Origin: Bifidobacterium breve
Lineage (GTDB): Bacteria; Actinomycetota; Acidimicrobiia; Acidimicrobiales; Ilumatobacteraceae
Length of the DNA stretch: 6,039 bases
NCBI GenBank assembly: GCA_943325435.2
Contig: CALPPK020000087.1
Span: 1 to 6,039 of the forward strand
Reading direction: 5' to 3'
This document shows positions 1-4,193 of this stretch, one piece after another. The position numbers were made by a program, and so were the translations under genes. Each line of letters starts with the position of its first letter. Position 1 is the first letter of the stretch. Below the pieces are notes generated by a model. It did no database searches. It saw nothing but the letters and a program-made list of their open reading frames with translations, and was not told the DNA's origin.

Positions 1-492
1 AACACTTCTGAGCTATTGCTGAAAGAGATTGGTTTTGCATCTAAGGGGATCGGCTCAACTGCTGCCGGCTTGGCAGTTGTAATGGAACAGTTGGCAAAAT
101 GGAAGCTTGACAAAGATGTCCTGTTGTTTGACGGTTCGGGTCTCGCATCTGACGGGCGAGTTCCATGCGACGTATTCATGTCACTTCTCAACAAATTCTC
201 AACCGTCATGCCTAACTTGATGGCGGTTGCGGGTGAGACAGGAACCATTCGCGACATTTTTGACAGCACTGCAGCAGCCGGGAAATTGCGCGCCAAGACA
301 GGAACACTTAATGGGGTTAAAGCTCTCGTTGGATATCTGCCGATAACGAACTCTGACCCCGTGACCTTCTCATTGCTCATGAATAGATCGGGGATAGACA
401 ATCAAGGCACTTATCGGCCTATTTGGTATTCCCTTGCCGATGTTCTTAATCGGGCCTCTGCCTCGCCGTCAGTGGAGCAGTTGACGCCCTAA
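1..492 (+). CDS. dacB: D-alanyl-D-alanine carboxypeptidase / PBP4-type (peptidase S13), C-terminal part
   Basis: The frame is open from base 1 and ends in TAA at 490-492, giving the last 163 residues of a protein whose start lies upstream. The family trims or cross-cleaves peptidoglycan stem peptides outside the membrane. Visible signatures are the KTG triad at residues 99-101 followed by TLNGVKALVGYL, and DGSGLASDGRV from residue 44, both typical of class C penicillin-binding proteins. The opening residues NTSELLLKEIG match the stretch just after the SxN motif, so residue 1 is probably the Asn of SxN; the serine of SxxK would lie upstream. The C-terminus is an ordinary catalytic-domain end with no added anchor. 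A short 47-nt gap with its own -10-like element separates it from the next gene, so it probably ends its own transcription unit. Family call is firm; the symbol is by family. Confidence 0.9.
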   Translation, partial: NTSELLLKEIGFASKGIGSTAAGLAVVMEQLAKWKLDKDVLLFDGSGLASDGRVPCDVFMSLLNKFSTVMPNLMAVAGETGTIRDIFDSTAAAGKLRAKTGTLNGVKALVGYLPITNSDPVTFSLLMNRSGIDNQGTYRPIWYSLADVLNRASASPSVEQLTP

Positions 493-524
493 ATCACCCT
501 GTGGATATCTCAATTCATCAGCCG

Positions 525-530
525 TAGAAT
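525..530 (+). promoter_or_regulatory. -10 element TAGAAT, probable leaderless promoter
   Basis: TAGAAT matches the TATAAT consensus at five of six positions. It ends 9 nt before the ATG at 540, so transcription would begin within about 3 nt of that codon. No convincing -35 is seen at the usual distance (TGGATA at 502-507 is weak). The element abuts the ATG at 531, which therefore would not be transcribed. Confidence 0.5.
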
Positions 531-539
531 ATGAGACCC

Positions 540-881
540 ATGGACTCGTCTCGCAACTCTCGTCGACCCGCCAGAGGTCCAGTTGATCAAGTTGGGGATT
601 TGGCTGCGTCTGTAAAGCAGTATGCGCGCCAGGAGACCCTCGAACCGATCAAGGGAGCTATTCGCTGGGTCGGAGTTGGTTCCACAGCGGCGTTGTCCCT
701 CGGACTTGCTCTTGTTTTTTCTGCGCTCGGTGTTCTGCGTCTCAGCCAAGATCTTGGCGGAACTGTTCTTGATGGTTCGTGGTCGTTCGTTCACTACTTC
801 ATTACATTCATAGTGGTAGCTGTTCTTGTAGCTGTTTCATTCTCTCGCGTCTCGCGACGCAGTCTCGCAAAGGACTCTTAA
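540..881 (+). CDS. Small two-segment membrane protein, holin-superfamily-III-like (actinobacterial phage-holin-family type)
   Basis: With the ATG at 540 this is 113 residues. An ATG at 531 would add three residues, but it lies directly against the -10-like TAGAAT and would be outside the transcript. The first 20 residues are polar and rich in Arg/Ser. An amphipathic stretch (about 17-40) follows, then a hydrophobic helix at about 44-66, a short polar link, a second hydrophobic helix at about 83-101, and a basic tail. This layout resembles the small actinobacterial membrane proteins usually annotated as phage holin family; that name reflects topology similarity and does not show lysis activity. 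No phage genes are nearby. It heads a run of small genes leading into trmI, and only 2 nt separate its stop from the next start. Function unknown. Confidence 0.75.
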   Translation: MDSSRNSRRPARGPVDQVGDLAASVKQYARQETLEPIKGAIRWVGVGSTAALSLGLALVFSALGVLRLSQDLGGTVLDGSWSFVHYFITFIVVAVLVAVSFSRVSRRSLAKDS

Positions 882-883
882 CC

Positions 884-1093
884 ATGACTGACAACACTCG
901 TATCTCTCGCGACGACCTTGAGTCAAAGTTTCGTGCGCTTCAAGCCGACATTCAAGGCCGTGCGGCTGACAAGAAACAATCTGCAATAGCCATCGGTTCC
1001 GCAGCAGCATCTGTCGTTGTGATTCTTGCGTACCTTTTGGGTCGACGTAAGGGTCGACGTCGCGCGTCACGCGTTGAATTCCGTCGGTTCTAA
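884..1093 (+). CDS. Small single-pass membrane protein, hypothetical (69 aa)
   Basis: The ATG at 884 is preceded by AAAGGA (869-874) at 9 nt spacing, inside the end of the upstream gene; this favours 884 over in-frame starts further upstream. The polar N-terminal part (ISRDDLESKFRALQADIQ) looks like a short amphipathic helix or coiled coil. It is followed by one hydrophobic helix (residues about 33-49) and an Arg/Lys-rich cluster GRRKGRRR, the positive-inside signature that places the C-terminus in the cytoplasm. The ending VEFRRF is reminiscent of small actinobacterial membrane proteins that pair with holin-like genes; this is from memory and no domain name is claimed. Gaps of 2 nt upstream and 5 nt downstream imply co-transcription and translational coupling. 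Function unknown. Confidence 0.75.
   Translation: MTDNTRISRDDLESKFRALQADIQGRAADKKQSAIAIGSAAASVVVILAYLLGRRKGRRRASRVEFRRF
1039..1060 (+). repeat. Short direct repeat GGGTCGACGT x2
   Basis: Two exact 10-nt copies sit at 1039-1048 and 1051-1060, a 12-nt period. They encode the consecutive GRRK and GRRR units of the basic cluster in the 69-residue membrane protein. Identical codon choice in both copies suggests a recent 12-nt duplication rather than selection on the amino acids alone. Confidence 0.6.
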
Positions 1094-1098
1094 TTTTT

Positions 1099-1299
1099 AT
1101 GCGCTCAATTGTTCGATTCATCGGGCGTCGCATCATCAATAGCCAGTCTCGAAAATTTCGACTTATCAGTCGAGTCGTAACGATTTTTGGAGTTGTTCGG
1201 CTTGCGAAACGCACCATTACACCTGTTCGCAGAATTGTCCTGGCTCGCGACGAGACAATGGAAATTCGTATAACGAAGACAGGACAACACACCTCATGA
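1099..1299 (+). CDS. Small basic protein of unknown function (66 aa), coupled to trmI
   Basis: The ATG at 1099 lies 5 nt after the preceding stop and has no clear Shine-Dalgarno, so it is probably translated by coupling. Its TGA (1297-1299) overlaps the trmI ATG (1296-1298) as ATGA, strong evidence that the frame is real. The protein is rich in Arg and Lys. It has a modestly hydrophobic central stretch (about 22-37, broken by charges) that may associate with membrane or RNA rather than span the bilayer. It ends with a short beta-like segment, RDETMEIRITKTG. That tail resembles a charged-turn-then-strand ending (GE-x-x-x-I-x-V) I recall from small actinobacterial proteins; this is a memory-based impression. 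No function can be assigned. An open antisense frame across this gene (1105-1290) is judged a shadow. Confidence 0.65.
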   Translation: MRSIVRFIGRRIINSQSRKFRLISRVVTIFGVVRLAKRTITPVRRIVLARDETMEIRITKTGQHTS

Positions 1300-2072
1300 G
1301 TGGAGTATTTGCAGAAGGGGAGAAGGCGCTGTTTATCGATTCGAAACAACGTCGCTATCTCATCCAATTAAACAAAGAAGGCGAGTTCCACAGTCATGCA
1401 GGGTTTGTTCCGCATACAGCGGTCATAGGAACACTTCCGGGACAGCCGGTTGAGTCAACTAAGGGCTCGAAGTACATAGTGCTACGTCCGACACTTGAAG
1501 ACTTCGTGATCGAGATGCCGCGAGGAGCCCAAGTTATCTATCCGAAAGATCTTGCACCAATGTGCATGATCGGAGATATTTATCCAGGTGCTCGTGTGTT
1601 CGAAACTGGTGTCGGGTCGGGTGCACTCTCTATGACTATGTTGCGATACGGAGCTCACATCACAGGTCTTGAACTTCGCGAAGACTTCATGAACAGAGCA
1701 AAGGCAAATGTCCGATCCTTCCTCGGGGAAGAAGCTTTGTCGCGATACAACGTGTCGCTAGGCGATAGTTACGAAGCAACATTGGAAGGCTCATTTGACA
1801 GGGTGATGCTTGATCTTCCAGAACCGTGGCAAGTTGTGCCGCGAGTTCAGCATGTACTTGAAGCGGGCGGATTGCTAGTGGCGTACACGCCCTCCATCAC
1901 CCAGGCAGTGCAAGTACGAGAATCAATGGGCAAGGGCTGGGTCGATCAACGAACCCTTGAAGTTCTTCACCGCACATGGCATATTGAAGGCATGGCGGTA
2001 CGCCCTGATCATCGAATGGTTGCCCACACAGCGTTTCTTACTGTGGGCCGTTGGATTGGTTCGAACCTTTAG
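1296..2072 (+). CDS. trmI: tRNA (adenine(58)-N1)-methyltransferase TrmI
   Basis: The family uses S-adenosylmethionine to methylate A58 in the T-loop of tRNAs, acting as a cytoplasmic homotetramer in bacteria. The 258-residue protein has the small N-terminal beta domain (about 1-80, including GFVPHTAVIGTLPG). The linker motif VIYPKD (80-85) follows, then a Rossmann methyltransferase domain. SAM-binding motif I is VFETGVGSGALS (101-112), acidic E126 sits at the end of the next strand (GLELRE), and the catalytic motif is LDLPEPW with D173. It is slightly shorter than the roughly 280-residue mycobacterial enzyme but has all core motifs. The ATG at 1296 overlaps the preceding stop, so translation is probably coupled to the small gene upstream. 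The stop TAG (2070-2072) overlaps the stop of the convergent ferredoxin gene. Confidence 0.95.
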   Translation: MSGVFAEGEKALFIDSKQRRYLIQLNKEGEFHSHAGFVPHTAVIGTLPGQPVESTKGSKYIVLRPTLEDFVIEMPRGAQVIYPKDLAPMCMIGDIYPGARVFETGVGSGALSMTMLRYGAHITGLELREDFMNRAKANVRSFLGEEALSRYNVSLGDSYEATLEGSFDRVMLDLPEPWQVVPRVQHVLEAGGLLVAYTPSITQAVQVRESMGKGWVDQRTLEVLHRTWHIEGMAVRPDHRMVAHTAFLTVGRWIGSNL

Positions 2073-2079
2073 GGTTCGA
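2061..2079. terminator. Stem-loop over the trmI/ferredoxin double stop, possible bidirectional terminator
   Basis: TCGAACC (2061-2067) and GGTTCGA (2073-2079) form a perfect 7-bp stem around loop TTTAG, which contains the trmI stop and overlaps the ferredoxin stop. It is read as a hairpin on both strands. No U-tract follows on either strand, so intrinsic termination would be weak; it may instead block or stabilise 3' ends. Confidence 0.4.
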
Positions 2080-2314
2080 TGAAGATGCATTCGCCGGGGC
2101 ATTCCTCGGCGGATTCAACAACAGCGTCAATCAGCTTGTCGTCAAAGTTTGCAAGACCTTCTGCGCCCTCGGCATTGCCTTTGGCTTTAGCGAAAACTTT
2201 GTCGCCTTCGCGAACATAGGCAAGTCCGTCATCGAGAAGTGTGAAAACGTCTGGTGCAATTTCTTCGCAGAGGCCATCGCCAGTGCAGAGGTCTTGATCG
2301 ATCCATACCTTCAT
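2069..2314 (-). CDS. Single-cluster ferredoxin, CxxDxxC...CP type (likely 3Fe-4S)
   Basis: An 81-residue acidic electron carrier. The cluster-binding pattern is C10-x2-D13-x2-C16 near the N-terminus and C72-P73 near the C-terminus. The usual second cysteine is replaced by Asp. In this family that normally gives a [3Fe-4S] cluster or an Asp-ligated [4Fe-4S] cluster. A fourth cysteine, C76 (CPGEC), is present but not in the classical ligand position. The N-terminal KVWIDQDLCTGDGLC and the terminal CPGECIFIE match actinobacterial ferredoxins of the type that often feed cytochromes P450 or other oxygenases; no partner gene is in the window. The ATG start is supported by AAGGGA (2323-2328, minus strand) at 8 nt spacing, so unlike several neighbours this gene has a real leader. 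Its TAA (2069-2071) overlaps the trmI stop by four bases in total. Confidence 0.93.
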   Translation of the reverse strand: MKVWIDQDLCTGDGLCEEIAPDVFTLLDDGLAYVREGDKVFAKAKGNAEGAEGLANFDDKLIDAVVESAEECPGECIFIEP

Positions 2315-2357
2315 TTGGGGAGTCCCTTCTCATGAGCCGATTTACGGCACCAATGGC

Positions 2358-2387
2358 TGCCCCCAATCGGGGACAGATACCAGCCTA
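2358..2387 (-). promoter_or_regulatory. Possible ferredoxin promoter -10 with 5'-end hairpin
   Basis: On the minus strand TAGGCT (2387-2382) is a candidate -10. About 7 nt downstream begins TGTCCCCGATTGGGGGCA (2375-2358), a 7-bp hairpin (one U-G pair) with a 4-nt loop. If this start is right, the ferredoxin mRNA would have a roughly 60-nt leader beginning with the hairpin. No -35 is evident, so this is tentative. Confidence 0.25.
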
Positions 2388-2423
2388 CACATGGGATACC
2401 CGTGGCGCCCTGTCTATCTGTGT

Positions 2424-2470
2424 CTGACTTTCGGCCGTCAGTGCCGTGTTGAAGGACGGGTCCACACCCG
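2424..2470. other. Two dyads upstream of lepB
   Basis: CTGAC (2424-2428) pairs with GTCAG (2437-2441), and CGGGT (2457-2461) pairs with ACCCG (2466-2470). Both lie just upstream of the lepB -10-like element in the only sizeable intergenic gap (2315-2495). They could be operator half-sites or chance; no known regulator site is recognised. Confidence 0.2.
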
Positions 2471-2480
2471 CAGCGAGGGG

Positions 2481-2486
2481 TAGCGT
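2481..2486 (+). promoter_or_regulatory. -10-like TAGCGT, probable leaderless promoter of lepB
   Basis: TAGCGT ends 9 nt before the lepB ATG, the same spacing as TAGAAT before the ATG at 540. The purine-rich GAGGGG (2475-2480) is 15 nt from the ATG, too far to be a normal Shine-Dalgarno, which also favours leaderless initiation. No -35 consensus is seen. Confidence 0.4.
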
Positions 2487-2495
2487 AGAGCCTTC

Positions 2496-3092
2496 ATGAC
2501 GGAGCAGACCACACCTACAGAGTCGCCTGAAATTCATCCTGTGACAAAGGCACTACGCGACTGGTTTCTAGTAGTTGTGTTGGCTCTCGGGGCTGCACTC
2601 CTTGTGCGTGTGTATGTGCTTCAGCAGTTCTACATCAGTGGCCCTTCCATGGAAACAACGCTTTTTGGCAATAACCGTGTGCTCGTTAACAAACTGAGTT
2701 ACCGGTTGCACGGAATACATCGAGGCGATGTTGTGGTCTTTGATCGTGTGACCACAAGCGACGGAACAGTCCAACATGATGATCTCATCAAACGCGTGAT
2801 CGCGTTGCCAGGCGACACCATTGAAATCAAGAACTGTGTCGTCATTGTCAATTCGAAACCAATGGTGGAGCCGTACCTTGATACAGAAGTTTTCGGTCAA
2901 GCTGATCTCGTGAGTAGATGCCGCGTTACAAATCTGCCAGTTCAAACAATACCGAAGAAGAAAATCTTCGTAATGGGTGACAACAGGCCTGAGTCATTTG
3001 ATAGCAGAAGCTTTGGTCCAATTTCTGAGAGCTTGGTTGTTGGCAGAGCCTTTGCAGTCGTGTGGCCGCTTAACCGTATTTCAACGTTATAA
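2496..3092 (+). CDS. lepB: Type I signal peptidase
   Basis: Cleaves signal peptides from proteins exported by Sec and Tat, acting on the outer face of the cytoplasmic membrane. The 198-residue protein has a short cytoplasmic N-terminus, one membrane anchor (about 23-42) and the S26 catalytic domain. Box B is SGPSMETTL with nucleophile S51. RGDVVVF (76-82) is box C, IKRVIALPGD with general base K99 is box D, and GDNRPESFDSRSFGPI (161-176) is box E. Two cysteines, C114 and C142, lie in the extracytoplasmic domain and could form a disulfide. The gene is monocistronic: divergent from the ferredoxin, convergent with the phosphodiesterase and 3 nt from its stop. A hairpin with a T-run follows immediately. 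Functionally it serves the same export route as tatB-tatC nearby. Confidence 0.96.
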   Translation: MTEQTTPTESPEIHPVTKALRDWFLVVVLALGAALLVRVYVLQQFYISGPSMETTLFGNNRVLVNKLSYRLHGIHRGDVVVFDRVTTSDGTVQHDDLIKRVIALPGDTIEIKNCVVIVNSKPMVEPYLDTEVFGQADLVSRCRVTNLPVQTIPKKKIFVMGDNRPESFDSRSFGPISESLVVGRAFAVVWPLNRISTL

Positions 3093-3095
3093 ACA

Positions 3096-3827
3096 CTACG
3101 TTCGCGGAACGTAACCAATTTCTTTTTCGTAGGTCTCAACCATTGTGTCTACGTGATCACTGAAAACGGCATCTAATCCCATGCGAAATGACGTTGACAG
3201 GACATAATCGAATTGACAGTCCCAACCGAATGCGTACATGCCAAATTTGTGCACCAATGTTGTCGAGCCGCCTGTCCAGTCGGTGTGATGCATGTTTAGG
3301 CAATCAATTCCGTTGGCAAACAACTTTGCGCAACGCATCTCTAATCCTTCTTTGATTCGCGACAACCGAGTTGAATCAACGAGTCGGACATTAGGAAGCT
3401 GAGACCTCTGGGCAATTACAACTGCACTGGAATAGTGACATAACCACAAACGGGATTCGTCGAAGCCAGAGTTTCGCGCTGTCTCGGCGGTTCGCGCAAA
3501 GCTCTGCTCGTCCTTGATGTCAACGCTGAGGTCAAAATCCGTTCCGCACTTTTCAAACAGAGCGTCAAGAGTTGGAATATGAGACGGCAACTCTGACAGG
3601 CGAAGGGTTGAGATGGGCCGATTTCGCGCCATTTTTCTGACAACTCCGTCATGGTCGAGAACGACGTGACCGTCAGAGGTTGTCCAGGCATCCGTCTCAA
3701 GTCCATTCGCTCCCAACCGCAGCGCGAGCGAAAAAGCCTCGAGAGTGTTTTCGGGTGCGTGCGCCATTCCGCCTCTGTGGGCGAAGGCGATTGGGTCTGG
3801 ACGAAGGGAGGCAATGCGTTGCTGCAC
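3096..3827 (-). CDS. Glycerophosphodiester phosphodiesterase (GDPD family), cytoplasmic
   Basis: Hydrolyses glycerophosphodiesters to glycerol-3-phosphate and an alcohol, recycling phospholipid head groups. The 243-residue TIM-barrel protein shows AHRGG with H17/R18, then PENTLEAF (25-32), GLETDAW with metal-ligand positions E44 and D46, and LDHD with the second catalytic His H59. In the strand that usually reads IEIK the protein has VDIKD, so D103 replaces the usual third metal-ligand Glu. The C-terminal strands FGWDCQF and GLDAVFSDH fit the barrel closure. No signal peptide or membrane segment is seen, so a UgpQ-like intracellular enzyme is likelier than periplasmic GlpQ. The GTG at 3827 is chosen because a -10-like TAGTGT ends 6 nt before it and no other in-frame start precedes the HRGG motif. 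It is divergent from tatB across 36 bp. Confidence 0.92.
   Translation of the reverse strand: MQQRIASLRPDPIAFAHRGGMAHAPENTLEAFSLALRLGANGLETDAWTTSDGHVVLDHDGVVRKMARNRPISTLRLSELPSHIPTLDALFEKCGTDFDLSVDIKDEQSFARTAETARNSGFDESRLWLCHYSSAVVIAQRSQLPNVRLVDSTRLSRIKEGLEMRCAKLFANGIDCLNMHHTDWTGGSTTLVHKFGMYAFGWDCQFDYVLSTSFRMGLDAVFSDHVDTMVETYEKEIGYVPRT
3097..3127 (+). terminator. Stem-loop plus T-run after lepB, inside the 3' end of the phosphodiesterase gene
   Basis: TACGTTC (3097-3103), loop GCG, and GAACGTA (3107-3113) form a perfect 7-bp hairpin. It starts 5 nt after the lepB TAA and is followed by a T-rich stretch (3119-3127, one C). The hairpin lies within the last codons and stop of the convergent gene. 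On the minus strand the hairpin is followed by GTGTTTATAA, so weak termination in that direction is also possible. Confidence 0.5.
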
Positions 3828-3833
3828 CCTCCA

Positions 3834-3839
3834 ACACTA
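3834..3839 (-). promoter_or_regulatory. -10-like TAGTGT, probable leaderless promoter of the phosphodiesterase
   Basis: Read on the minus strand, TAGTGT ends 6 nt before the GTG start at 3827, so the transcript would begin at or next to the start codon. GGAGG directly touches the GTG and is too close to act as a Shine-Dalgarno for it. It faces away from the tatB element 12 bp further on. Confidence 0.4.
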
Positions 3840-3851
3840 GGTGCCTGCTTC

Positions 3852-3857
3852 TATGCT
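3852..3857 (+). promoter_or_regulatory. -10-like TATGCT, probable leaderless promoter of tatB-tatC-helY
   Basis: TATGCT ends 6 nt before the GTG at 3864, placing the transcription start at or next to that codon. Any -35 would fall around 3829-3834, on top of the opposing promoter; no consensus is seen there. No other promoter candidate was noticed in the tightly packed genes downstream. Confidence 0.45.
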
Positions 3858-3863
3858 TAACGG

Positions 3864-4193
3864 GTGTTCAACATGTCAGGTAGCGAGATAATTTTTCTGC
3901 TCGTTGCAGGTCTCGTTGTCCTTGGGCCAGATCGTCTCCCTGGCGTAATCCGTAGGGGAGGCAAGATCTACGGAGATCTCCGTCGCGCAGCCAGTGGTTA
4001 CGAAAAGGAATTCAGACAGACATTTTCTGAGCCAATAAACGAACTGAAATCGACAGCCGACCAAATGCGTCACGGTTTCGGACTGGTTGATAACGAGCCT
4101 TCGCCTCCCATGCGACCAGAAAAGACCACGTACCCAAAGCCTGATTTCTCTACTCCCGTAGAGACTCCACTTCCCAACGCTGACGATGAGTGA
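3864..4193 (+). CDS. tatB: Sec-independent protein translocase subunit, TatB-like (TatA/B family)
   Basis: A 109-residue component of the twin-arginine translocase, which exports folded proteins. It has a very short extracytoplasmic N-terminus, one membrane helix (about 8-21), the hinge LGPDRLP (20-26) and an amphipathic helix (about 27-55). The rest is a polar, Pro-rich cytoplasmic tail. The GTG start gives MFNMSGSE, which lines up without gaps with the E. coli TatB start MFDIGFSE and puts the conserved Glu at position 8. Starting at the ATG at 3873 would remove three of these residues. VVLGPDRLP is closer to TatB (LVVLGPQRLP) than to TatA, which favours TatB; actinobacterial genes at this position are commonly labelled tatA, so the subtype is less sure than the family. 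It overlaps tatC by 8 nt. Confidence 0.88.
   Translation: MFNMSGSEIIFLLVAGLVVLGPDRLPGVIRRGGKIYGDLRRAASGYEKEFRQTFSEPINELKSTADQMRHGFGLVDNEPSPPMRPEKTTYPKPDFSTPVETPLPNADDE

Noticed and set aside
531..881. Phage remnant suggested by the holin-like protein
   Set aside because: No lysin, structural, integrase or attachment-site sequence is nearby; holin-like small membrane proteins are ordinary chromosomal genes in actinobacteria.
837..1367. Long open frame on the minus strand (176 codons) across the small-gene module
   Set aside because: It lies opposite three tightly coupled + strand genes and the start of trmI, has no recognisable domain, and its residues (many Arg/Cys/Ser) look like antisense of real coding sequence.
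2058..2067. GGTTCGAACC as part of a tRNA gene (T-arm)
   Set aside because: Only two T-stem pairs can form and no acceptor, D or anticodon arms are found around it; it encodes the last residues of TrmI.
2051..2335. Open frame on the + strand antisense to the ferredoxin
   Set aside because: The minus-strand frame has clear ferredoxin cysteine motifs and a Shine-Dalgarno; the + strand frame also overlaps the trmI end and shows no domain.
2340..2480. Riboswitch or small RNA in the ferredoxin-lepB gap
   Set aside because: The gap has only short isolated dyads, with no conserved core I recognise and no terminator-like T-run.
3416..3883. Alternative frames on both strands within the phosphodiesterase 5' half
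   Set aside because: The 243-residue frame carries all GDPD motifs; the others are low-complexity shadows of it.
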